Below are positions 1-6,231 of a stretch of 6,231 bases of DNA, one piece after another. Location of the stretch: contig JAKSMA010000148.1 in assembly GCA_024400895.1 (NCBI GenBank), positions 1-6,231 on the forward strand, read 5' to 3'. Within the stretch, counting starts at the first letter, position 1, and every line of letters begins with the position of its first letter. The notes beneath the pieces are model-generated. The model was not told the DNA's origin. It made no database searches and saw only the letters and a program-made list of their open reading frames with translations. Made by a program: the position numbers and the translations under genes. The stretch comes from Muribaculaceae bacterium (GTDB lineage Bacteria; Bacteroidota; Bacteroidia; Bacteroidales; Muribaculaceae).

Positions 1-202
1 GTGCACATTATTTCTATTGTACAAAAATAGTTAAAACATTCCATTCCATAAGTGATTTTTGCCTCCTTTTTTATCCATTTTATATTTTTTAAGGGTTAAA
101 TACAGTTTTTTAGTTTTACCATTGGAGATGTACCATTTCAAGAACTAATTTATTCAGTGAAAATTAGAACAGTTTACACGATAAAATAGCCAAGTGAACC
201 AG
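1..202. other. A/T-rich intergenic region, no supported gene
   Basis: This stretch is strongly A/T-rich with many T-runs and no convincing reading frame, tRNA or repeat array. A TATTTTTG at 29-22 on the minus strand fits TAnnTTTG, and an ATG at 8-6 on the same strand could begin a gene leaving the left edge, but there is no matching -33 box and only two more bases of the next codon are visible. Nothing firmer can be said. Confidence 0.6.
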
Positions 203-243
203 AAAGTCCCCAAACCGGTTAACCAACACAGTTTGGGGACTTT
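203..243 (-). terminator. Perfect 13-bp hairpin downstream of the amidase-like gene, probable terminator
   Basis: AAAGTCCCCAAAC at 203-215 is exactly complementary to GTTTGGGGACTTT at 231-243, with a 15-base loop that contains the palindrome GGTTAACC (217-224). It starts 55 bp after the amidase stop codon. In the minus direction the stem ends in UUU followed by CUGG, so there is no long U-tract; the end is still compatible with a transcript terminus or a 3'-end stabilising hairpin. The structure is symmetrical and could work in both directions. Confidence 0.6.
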
Positions 244-298
244 AGACATTCTTTCCAAAGAAATTTCAACGAATCAGGAATACGTTTCCCGAAAAAAA

Positions 299-3298
299 TC
301 ACTTTTCGCTGGTCAAATAATCCAGAATCTGACCCATCAAAAGGTCGCGAATGTCGCGAGCTACAATCGTTTCTAATGGGAATCCGAGCACTGCTGTGCG
401 ATATCCATCGCGAGCACTCACAATCGCAGCGTTTCGATTATTCTCCGAATAGCGCATAAATGGCATGCCCTGTTTATCCGACGCAAATATCGAGTTGGGA
501 GATTCCACACAATAAATATTGCTGTTCAAAGAATTGCAATACTTGAAATTGGTATCACCAGAAATCTGCTTCGCTGTTGTAGGCATAGTATATACTTCTC
601 CAGTGCACGAAGCCTGACTTCCGCCCCAAGTATAGCCAAGCACATTTTTAGCAAAATTCACCTCTGCTTCATCTGGAGTCTTACGGTCGAAAACATCACT
701 CGCTACATAAGTTCCAGTGAGAAGCACATGGGCGCCTTGCTTTGTAGCAGTCTCCACCGCCTTCATGAATGGAGATGAGAACAGTTTGTATTTACTTGGG
801 TAAGCACCATAACCCACTTTCGTTTCTTTCTGCTTTCCGCCGATGATATCAATCACCTTGTAGCCCGTGAGCGCTGCAACACCACTTTCCACAGCTTTCA
901 CACTTGTAGAAACGAACGAATAACCTGCAGCCATCAGCGACTCGCCATGAACAGCGGGGAAATCGAAAGTGTTGCCTGCGATCACCGAACCTTCATAATC
1001 GCTATGCGAACTGCCAAAACCTCCGCGAGCATCACTCCAGCCCGCACTGCGGCGTTTTTCATACTGGCTACCAATGTAGTTGATGCCTTGGATATAGGGA
1101 ACACCATGGTCGGTTTCATCGGTGAATGACGCAAAATCGCCTTCATCCACCCAGTCGGGAGCACTCACGCGTGTGAAAGCATTTACCACCATCACCGAGC
1201 CTTTAGCATTAGGTGCAACGCCCAACGAAAGCACTTCACTTGGGAAACTGCGTCCACCATCATTCATGGCTATAATCCTGTAGCTATGAATTTCATTGTC
1301 GCTCACTTTTGCCAAATATTCAGCGCGGTCCACCACAGCAATCTCCTTAAATGCTCCGCCATGCGCACCAATTCGCTCTGCCACCACATATTTTGTAGGC
1401 ATAGCCGACGCTTCAAGGCTGTCAACTGTTGGTGCCCAAGTGAGCAAATAGCCATCCGATTTGGGAGTAATGGCGAAAGAATTGACTGGCAGCGGTTGCA
1501 CCACCACTTCTCTATGGTCGCGTTTACCAATAAACTTCAGAATACCTTTGTAGATAGCACGGCTCGATGAGAAAATGAAATCAGGATCAAGACCAAGACG
1601 CATATCGGCAAAGTTTTGGTGTGAAAGATATTCAAGAAGCATGCCAGGAATTTGTGGCACACGAATTTCATAAAGATTCTGTTGCGTCAAACCACGATTG
1701 GTCCAATGCGGGTCGAACTTTGCGCGAGCATCGTCAACCAGTTGACGGCCTACCATATCTGCCAAATATCTTGAAATGATACGAGGTGTGCCGTCGGCAT
1801 ATTTTCCAAATCCATTCGAGCGATAGATGCTCAATGTACCGATAGTGGCGTCGTCGGGTGTTACACCAGCGTCGGTGTGGAAGGCAAATGAAAGGTCGAG
1901 TGGCACTCGCAAACCCAACTCTTGATTAGGAATGGCTTGTGAGCCACCAGCCAAGTAGTTCACCCACTCACTACGGCTACGGAAGTCGTCGGCATAATCG
2001 GTAAGGCCATGCGACACAGAGTAAACACTGTCGGGGAAACCAGCCCACTGCAAATTTGAGCGCGAGCCCTCCACAAAACGCGGAGCTCCACTGGTAATGT
2101 ACTTATAATCTACACCTTCTTTTTGAAGGCCGGTGCTCCAATTGTAGCCTCCAGCACGCTGAATGTTTTCTTCAGTTGCAGGCAAAGCGCATCGAGCAAT
2201 GTTGCCCATACCGCCACCCACTTTAATGGCATCGGTAGTGACTACCCCACCCTTGCATTTACTTGCATTGGTAATGGTCAGCACTTCTTTATTCTGTCCT
2301 TTTTTTAGCGGGAAGGTGCCGAGATACACCCATACGCCGCCCGACATGCGCTGGTTCACAGTAAAAGTGCGCTTTATGCCACTGGCATTCACGATGTACT
2401 GAGCATCGTTCACACTATTAGGAAGTGTTTTGTAAGAGATATAGATTGCAAAGTCGCCAGCCTCTGGCATTTCCACATCATAAACGGCTTTTGAGAGGTT
2501 TCCCTTCTTCACGGTCTCAACCATTCGCGCAGTGCCGTCGGTAAATGGATTCTCAAAATCTTTGTAGATGGCTTGCTTATGGGCGAATCCAACGCCAGCT
2601 TCTGTCCATGCCTCCTGCCCCACAAATTCGGGGTCACCGGTCTCGGCAAGACACCCATCATTGTCCACAATCATTTCCACCTTGTGGAGATCGCGCTCTC
2701 TGGGATTGAACACATAGGCACCTGCATTTTCGAGCATCGGCATCACGAATGGTATCACATAGCTCATTGGATACAGGTCCTCAATTGTTTGGAACAATCG
2801 CGGACGCTGCCATTCCCAGCAATTGATTTTGGGCTCATAATACAAGCCATGACTATGCCAAAATGCAATCAAATTGCCATCCAGCGCTTTGGCATACCTG
2901 CGTGTAGGGTCCACTTCGCTAATGAAAGACTCATGCTTGCGAACATATTTTTTGGGGAAATCGAAAAAGAAATTTTCCACAGCCTCACCGTCAACGCTGA
3001 TATGCACCAACTTCGCTGAGCATTCGGCTGACAATTCGGATTTAATGTCGGTTTTCAACTTTTCAATCATCTCTGGAGTGAGATAATTGTACGAGAAGTT
3101 TTCATTAAGGTCCACTTTTATCGTGTCGCCCGACACTGAAAGTGACTTCACCTTCACATCGCCAATGCGCATATCATGCTCCATCGTGGATTTCACAAGC
3201 GATAGCACACGGTTGGTGGCTGCTTCGCCCATCGTTTGGGCATTAACAACGACGCTGCCCGCAGTGAGAGCAAACGCCATTACCAATTTTTTTATCAT
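299..3298 (-). CDS. Exported Amidase_3-like cell-wall hydrolase with inserted golvesin-like domain ('xanthan lyase' type protein)
   Basis: The product is 999 residues and probably acts in the periplasm or outside the cell as a zinc N-acetylmuramoyl-L-alanine amidase. Residues 1-20 form a signal peptide. Residues 21-130 are a small alpha/beta domain, possibly GerMN-like. The amidase core starts near 142 with WHSHG (H150, compare the family GHGG), TIEDL (E173, compare E-K-D-L) and RERD (200-203, compare TR..D). A golvesin-like beta domain interrupts it at about 237-363. The core resumes near 413-592 with FAFHTDAG (H474, compare SIHANA) and LLEYLSHQN (E556, compare E.GF.SN). An FnIII-like domain (602-695) and a C-terminal alpha/beta domain (701-999, GATase/Rossmann-like, unassigned) follow. 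There is no T9SS tail. The start at 3298 gives an immediate signal peptide; an in-frame ATG at 3367 would add 23 non-signal residues and overlap the upstream kinase gene. Stop is TGA. Proteins like this are often named xanthan lyase because of the golvesin region; the amidase motifs argue for a different activity. Function is inferred; the gene is certain. Confidence 0.85.
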   Translation of the reverse strand: MIKKLVMAFALTAGSVVVNAQTMGEAATNRVLSLVKSTMEHDMRIGDVKVKSLSVSGDTIKVDLNENFSYNYLTPEMIEKLKTDIKSELSAECSAKLVHISVDGEAVENFFFDFPKKYVRKHESFISEVDPTRRYAKALDGNLIAFWHSHGLYYEPKINCWEWQRPRLFQTIEDLYPMSYVIPFVMPMLENAGAYVFNPRERDLHKVEMIVDNDGCLAETGDPEFVGQEAWTEAGVGFAHKQAIYKDFENPFTDGTARMVETVKKGNLSKAVYDVEMPEAGDFAIYISYKTLPNSVNDAQYIVNASGIKRTFTVNQRMSGGVWVYLGTFPLKKGQNKEVLTITNASKCKGGVVTTDAIKVGGGMGNIARCALPATEENIQRAGGYNWSTGLQKEGVDYKYITSGAPRFVEGSRSNLQWAGFPDSVYSVSHGLTDYADDFRSRSEWVNYLAGGSQAIPNQELGLRVPLDLSFAFHTDAGVTPDDATIGTLSIYRSNGFGKYADGTPRIISRYLADMVGRQLVDDARAKFDPHWTNRGLTQQNLYEIRVPQIPGMLLEYLSHQNFADMRLGLDPDFIFSSSRAIYKGILKFIGKRDHREVVVQPLPVNSFAITPKSDGYLLTWAPTVDSLEASAMPTKYVVAERIGAHGGAFKEIAVVDRAEYLAKVSDNEIHSYRIIAMNDGGRSFPSEVLSLGVAPNAKGSVMVVNAFTRVSAPDWVDEGDFASFTDETDHGVPYIQGINYIGSQYEKRRSAGWSDARGGFGSSHSDYEGSVIAGNTFDFPAVHGESLMAAGYSFVSTSVKAVESGVAALTGYKVIDIIGGKQKETKVGYGAYPSKYKLFSSPFMKAVETATKQGAHVLLTGTYVASDVFDRKTPDEAEVNFAKNVLGYTWGGSQASCTGEVYTMPTTAKQISGDTNFKYCNSLNSNIYCVESPNSIFASDKQGMPFMRYSENNRNAAIVSARDGYRTAVLGFPLETIVARDIRDLLMGQILDYLTSEK
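3239..3298 (-). other. Sec signal peptide of the amidase-like protein
   Basis: The first 20 residues are M-I-K-K, then a hydrophobic stretch (LVMAFALTAGSVVV), then an N-A cleavage end before Q21. This is a standard signal peptidase I pattern with no lipobox cysteine, so the mature protein should be soluble and exported rather than a lipoprotein. It also decides the start codon: the longer reading from 3367 places 23 mixed residues ahead of it. Confidence 0.85.
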
Positions 3299-3323
3299 TA
3301 TATTAATGGTTAGAAAGTTGCCT

Positions 3324-4175
3324 TTAGTCGTTGGCATGATATGCCACAAGTCCTGGCATTGAGGCACGCACTATCTTTTTGATATTCGCACCGAAGCGGC
3401 CTGCTACAGATAAAAGCACTTCGCTATATTTGCATGCCACAGACCCTACAAAGCAGAGTGGGTAGTTTTTATAATCGTATTGCACAATGGTACGTTCGAA
3501 GAAACGCACAATCTCATTGTACACCAAATTGTAGACATATTCATTATCAAGATGCTCCGCCAAGAAGAAACTGTAGTTGCGCAGATTTCGGTTAGCATGT
3601 GGGTTATTGTAAACCTCATCAAGCACAGTATCGGCATTCACATTAAACTCATGGAAGAATTGATTCTGAATGTCAACCGGCACCAAGTTTTTCAGCACAT
3701 CGCCAATAAAGATTCGGCCGAGAGCAGCACCACTACCCTCATCGCCAAGAATGTAACCTCCGGAACGAACGCGCTGCACTATCTCTTTGCCATCGTAGAG
3801 GCACGAGTTTGAACCTGTGCCAAGAATACATGCCAATCCTGGCTCATGAACAAGCAAACCACGGGTTGCACCTACCAAGTCGGATTCAACCGTGACAGGG
3901 GTCTTAAACTGGGCCACCAACGACATTTCCACAATCTTGTTTTTTTCGGGGCTTGAACAGCCAGCACCATAGTAATAAACATGGTTCCAACGGCGTTTGA
4001 AAAATTCTGATGGAAGTCCGAGGCGAATAATATGGCTAATTTCTCTTCGCGTCTGGAAGAAGGGATTCAAACCTTCTGTATAAGCATGTTCAATGATTTT
4101 ATCGCCTTGCACGAGTGCCCATTCTGTACGAGTGGAGCTACTCTCGGCAATCACCTTAATTGTATCGTTAGCCAT
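3324..4175 (-). CDS. BadF/BadG/BcrA/BcrD-family (NAGK-like) amino-sugar kinase
   Basis: This 283-residue cytoplasmic protein has the ASKHA kinase fold and probably transfers phosphate from ATP to an amino sugar such as GlcNAc or MurNAc. Visible motifs are a phosphate-1 loop ESSSTRTEW (11-19), EGLNPF (34-39), ESDLVGATRG (97-106; D99 is the likely catalytic base), phosphate-2 ILGTGSNS (117-124), the family signature GGYILGDEGSG (139-149) and an adenosine-side CFVGSVA (241-247). Length is normal for the family and there is no signal peptide. The first loop is unusual: relatives normally have Asp, Gly and Lys where this has E11, S13 and R16. The ATG at 4175 follows an A/T-rich leader without a Shine-Dalgarno sequence and lies about 38 bp from a TAAATTTG box. 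The amidase-like gene starts 25 bp after its TAA stop, so the two are probably co-transcribed, which supports a role in cell-wall sugar salvage. Substrate is not decided by sequence; the BadF group also includes dehydratase activators, but those are less likely here. Confidence 0.87.
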   Translation of the reverse strand: MANDTIKVIAESSSTRTEWALVQGDKIIEHAYTEGLNPFFQTRREISHIIRLGLPSEFFKRRWNHVYYYGAGCSSPEKNKIVEMSLVAQFKTPVTVESDLVGATRGLLVHEPGLACILGTGSNSCLYDGKEIVQRVRSGGYILGDEGSGAALGRIFIGDVLKNLVPVDIQNQFFHEFNVNADTVLDEVYNNPHANRNLRNYSFFLAEHLDNEYVYNLVYNEIVRFFERTIVQYDYKNYPLCFVGSVACKYSEVLLSVAGRFGANIKKIVRASMPGLVAYHAND

Positions 4176-4212
4176 ATTAGGAAATAGTTATTCTTGATAA
4201 TTGTTTGGATTA

Positions 4213-4244
4213 CAAATTTACTTCTATTTAGGCATGTACACAAC
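4213..4244 (-). promoter_or_regulatory. Candidate Bacteroidales promoter for the kinase-amidase operon (proximal)
   Basis: Read on the minus strand, TAAATTTG at 4220-4213 is an exact match to the Bacteroides -7 consensus TAnnTTTG. GTTG at 4244-4241, 20 bp upstream, matches the -33 TTTG in three of four positions. A start of transcription a few bases downstream would give a leader of roughly 30 bases before the kinase ATG at 4175. Position and spacing fit well; activity is inferred. Confidence 0.6.
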
Positions 4245-4264
4245 GAAAAACCGTTATTTTCACA

Positions 4265-4298
4265 CAAATTTAACACCTAAAAACACCGATTAACCAAA
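4265..4298 (-). promoter_or_regulatory. Second candidate promoter upstream of the kinase gene (distal)
   Basis: A second exact TAAATTTG lies at 4272-4265 (minus strand), with a perfect -33 TTTG at 4298-4295. The spacer is 22 bp, slightly longer than usual. The leader would be about 80 bases and would contain the proximal promoter. It may be a real tandem promoter or a chance match in A/T-rich DNA. Confidence 0.4.
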
Positions 4299-4352
4299 CA
4301 AAAGAAACAAAAACAGGTGCGCAAAGAATTGTTACACATCTTTACACACCCA

Positions 4353-4379
4353 TTAACAAGCGTTAACCCTTTTAGGGTT
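4353..4379. repeat. Two overlapping small inverted repeats after the T9SS-protein gene
   Basis: TTAAC at 4353-4357 pairs with GTTAA at 4362-4366 (4-base loop), and AACCCT at 4365-4370 pairs with AGGGTT at 4374-4379 (3-base loop). They share the AA at 4365-4366, so they would compete. They lie about 27 bp beyond the stop at 4406. On the minus strand no T-run follows, so a classical terminator for the T9SS gene is not shown; on the plus strand the second one is followed by T-rich sequence but no plus-strand gene precedes it. Confidence 0.4.
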
Positions 4380-4405
4380 TTATATTTTCAGTAAGATTGG
4401 GGCAA

Positions 4406-6231
4406 TTAATGCTTAACCACTACTTTGTGTGATGATACTCGACCTGATACATACACCTTAAGAACATACATTCCAGATGCGACATCAGCGACATTGACAA
4501 AGTTAGATGGATTTGCTGCCACGAGTTGGCCGTTCGCGTTGAAGAGTTCAACCTTTTCGATGAGCGCATCTGCAGTGGCTACAAGGTAGTCGGATGCAGG
4601 ATTTGGTCCAACATTCACATGGCTCACTTGGTTAAGTTCGTCCACACCACTTGTGCCCGACTTCAATACATTGTCGAATTTCACAGTGCCTGTCAAGCCG
4701 AATGGAGTTTCAGCATCTGGGCCCTTACGCAAAGTGTAGCCCACAAACTTGTAAGCCTTACCAGCTTCAAGAGCAGCAAGTTTCTTTGTCACATATTTCC
4801 AGCCGTGGAAATTAATCGCGCCGAGTGGTTCAGCCACTTCATTGCCACTTTCATCAGCAAACACTGCATCGAGGTAGTTATATGCCATGTCGCCCCAAAT
4901 GTGAGCACCAAGTTCGTCGCCAGCTGCAAATACTTCTGAATTAGGATTAGCAACGCGAACATCTACAGCGCCACTTAAATCGTAGTTTGCAAATGTGTAA
5001 GCCAGCTGAACAGCCTTGCTGCCAAACAATTTGTCGGTCACAGCGGTAAGTTTTGCAGTAGCAGCATTGTCGCTTTCTTTAGCAGTAGCCACATAATCGG
5101 TTACGACTTCAAAATCAGCCACAACTGGACCATCTTTTGTTTGGCCAGCATCAACAGCAGTAAACTTATATTCCTTGCCTTCCACAAGTTGCAGACCTGC
5201 TGTGTCGCAAAGAGTCTTATCAACCACGAGGCGGTATTCTTCACCAGGAACAAGTTCTTTCAGCAATGGCAACTTGCAATATCCGAATGGATCGCCAGCC
5301 TTGTTGTTCTTGATTGTACGCTTGCTGAATTCCAATTCTTCACCATTCTTGTCATAAACATGGAAGTAGGTCGACAAGTTGAAGGCATTGAGCAATGGAG
5401 CTGTTCTGAATTCCACCAATGCGCCGGCCTTGTAGTGCACTTGGTCGCCAGCAGCTGGGAACACTGCCAATGGATAGATATGGTTGCGTTCAGCAGTCTT
5501 GAATTTGAATGTGAAATCTTCTGGCATTTCCACGCCACCACCATGCTTTGCGCTCTGCTTGAGGGTCACGGTGTATTCAGTATCAACATCATACGCATCA
5601 ACAGGGGTGAATACCAAGCGATAGTTGGTATCTTCCCACACAAATTTACCTTCCACCTTTGGAGTGATTTCTAAAGCCTCTTCTGTGGCTTGAGTATCCA
5701 TATCCCAGTTGAATTGCAACACAATCGGTTCGTTGCATCTTACAGGAGCATCGCCTTCTTTCCATACAGGAGAGTAAGAAACCACTGCTGGAGGAGTTTC
5801 ACGAATTCGCTTCAAATCGATATTCATATAAGAAGCGTCATCAGCCTTCACTTCCACTGGAAGAGTCATGGTTTCATAATGTGGATTCGAAACTTCTACG
5901 GTGTAATTACCAGGTGTCACGTATTTGAACACGAAAATACCGTTGTAATTCTTGTCGGTAGTGTAGGTTTGCACCACAGCACCATTGCCATCAATCAACT
6001 TCACGAGTGCTTCATTCACTGGTTGACGCTTATCGGCACCATACATCACGAGGATGCCTTCACGAGGAAGACGGTCGTCGCGAACGTTACCCATAATCAC
6101 ACCTGTATCAAAATTGCCACTACGGCCAAAGAAACTGTCGGCACCACGAGAGAAGTTGAAACCTTCTACCCAGCAATATTCTTTGTTCAACAAGCGGTAA
6201 GTTTCGGGATAATAGTCGTGGAATGAACCTT
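4406..6231 (-). CDS. Large secreted multidomain protein with T9SS sorting domain (5' end outside the window)
   Basis: The reading frame stays open through the right edge, so only the C-terminal 607 or so residues are seen; a TTG at 6193 is not a credible start because coding continues upstream (GSFHDYYPETYR). Counting from that TTG codon, residues 44-128 are a carboxypeptidase-regulatory-like beta-sandwich (GIFVFKYVTPGNYTVEV), 134-233 a Big_5-type Ig-like domain (PVWKEGDAPV to DFTFKFKT), 240-346 a further Ig-like module, about 355-510 a galactose-binding-like jelly roll ending GTVKFDNVL, and 526-595 a T9SS type A sorting domain. The visible part has no recognised catalytic site; the enzyme or adhesin activity, if any, should be in the missing N-terminal part. 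Export through the outer membrane by T9SS is inferred from the tail. The jelly roll resembles the C-terminal domain found in some phosphodiester glycosidase-family proteins, which suggests glycan binding but does not prove it. Stop is TAA. It is separated from the kinase gene by 230 bp holding candidate promoters, so it is probably its own unit. Confidence 0.88.
   Translation of the reverse strand, partial: GSFHDYYPETYRLLNKEYCWVEGFNFSRGADSFFGRSGNFDTGVIMGNVRDDRLPREGILVMYGADKRQPVNEALVKLIDGNGAVVQTYTTDKNYNGIFVFKYVTPGNYTVEVSNPHYETMTLPVEVKADDASYMNIDLKRIRETPPAVVSYSPVWKEGDAPVRCNEPIVLQFNWDMDTQATEEALEITPKVEGKFVWEDTNYRLVFTPVDAYDVDTEYTVTLKQSAKHGGGVEMPEDFTFKFKTAERNHIYPLAVFPAAGDQVHYKAGALVEFRTAPLLNAFNLSTYFHVYDKNGEELEFSKRTIKNNKAGDPFGYCKLPLLKELVPGEEYRLVVDKTLCDTAGLQLVEGKEYKFTAVDAGQTKDGPVVADFEVVTDYVATAKESDNAATAKLTAVTDKLFGSKAVQLAYTFANYDLSGAVDVRVANPNSEVFAAGDELGAHIWGDMAYNYLDAVFADESGNEVAEPLGAINFHGWKYVTKKLAALEAGKAYKFVGYTLRKGPDAETPFGLTGTVKFDNVLKSGTSGVDELNQVSHVNVGPNPASDYLVATADALIEKVELFNANGQLVAANPSNFVNVADVASGMYVLKVYVSGRVSSHKVVVKH
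4409..4618 (-). other. T9SS type A C-terminal sorting domain
   Basis: The last 70 residues carry the three usual blocks of a Por secretion tail: VGPNPASDYL, then VELFNANGQLV, then ASGMYVLKV with a basic, valine-rich end (HKVVVKH). In this family the domain directs passage through the type IX system and is removed or linked to surface lipopolysaccharide. Its presence implies that the host has the Por/Spr secretion machinery. Confidence 0.9.

Noticed and set aside
22..29. TATTTTTG promoter box for a possible gene leaving the left edge
   Set aside because: No -33 TTTG at the proper distance, A/T-rich DNA makes chance matches likely, and only the first few bases of any gene would be visible.
194..376. 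Plus-strand 60-codon frame
   Set aside because: It runs through the 13-bp hairpin and into the 3' end of the amidase-like gene; no start signal or recognisable protein.
2573..3019. Plus-strand 148-codon frame
   Set aside because: Antisense shadow of the amidase-like gene, whose opposite-strand translation has clear motifs here (H150, E173).
3299..3367. In-frame ATG at 3367 that would extend the amidase-like protein by 23 residues
   Set aside because: The extension overlaps the kinase stop region, is not signal-like, and would bury a clean signal peptide that begins at 3298.
4176..4405. Riboswitch or small RNA in the gap before the kinase gene
   Set aside because: Only short stems with weak pairing were found and no known conserved riboswitch motif was recognised.
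6191..6193. TTG as start codon of the T9SS protein
   Set aside because: Coding continues upstream to the window edge without a stop, there is no signal peptide at this point, and T9SS cargo needs one.
5141..6226. Plus-strand frames of 177 and 178 codons
   Set aside because: Antisense to the T9SS protein; the opposite strand gives coherent Ig-like domains, and these translations look like random Cys/His/Phe-rich shadow protein.

Overview
The window looks like chromosomal DNA of a Bacteroidota member, most likely order Bacteroidales. Three things support this: a C-terminal type IX secretion (T9SS) sorting domain, exact TAnnTTTG promoter boxes of the Bacteroides type, and start codons preceded by A/T-rich leaders with no Shine-Dalgarno sequence. 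Genus cannot be decided from the sequence. All three supported genes lie on the minus strand and are read from right to left.

Layout in order of transcription. (1) About 4406-6231 is the 3' part of a large secreted protein whose N-terminus lies beyond the right edge. It has a regulatory-like beta-sandwich, Ig-like modules, a galactose-binding-like jelly roll and a T9SS tail, and it should end up on the cell surface or outside the cell. (2) A 230-bp gap (4176-4405) holds a small hairpin region and two copies of TAAATTTG, which are candidate promoters for the next two genes. (3) 3324-4175 encodes a BadF/NAGK-type sugar kinase of the ASKHA fold. (4) Only 25 bp later, 299-3298 encodes a 999-residue exported protein of the group often labelled 'xanthan lyase'. 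Read closely, it is an Amidase_3-type zinc amidase core interrupted by a golvesin-like domain, followed by an FnIII-like domain and a roughly 300-residue C-terminal domain. (5) Positions 1-298 are A/T-rich and noncoding, with a perfect 13-bp inverted repeat just after the amidase stop that probably marks the transcript end.

The kinase and amidase-like genes probably form a two-gene operon. A coherent but unproven reading is cell-wall turnover: the exported enzyme cuts the amide between MurNAc and the peptide, and the cytoplasmic kinase phosphorylates a salvaged amino sugar (GlcNAc and/or MurNAc). The right-hand T9SS protein looks like a separate transcription unit. No RNA gene, CRISPR array, insertion sequence or phage gene was seen. 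The most interesting point is the split amidase domain with all its predicted catalytic residues retained; the rest is fairly ordinary Bacteroidales content.
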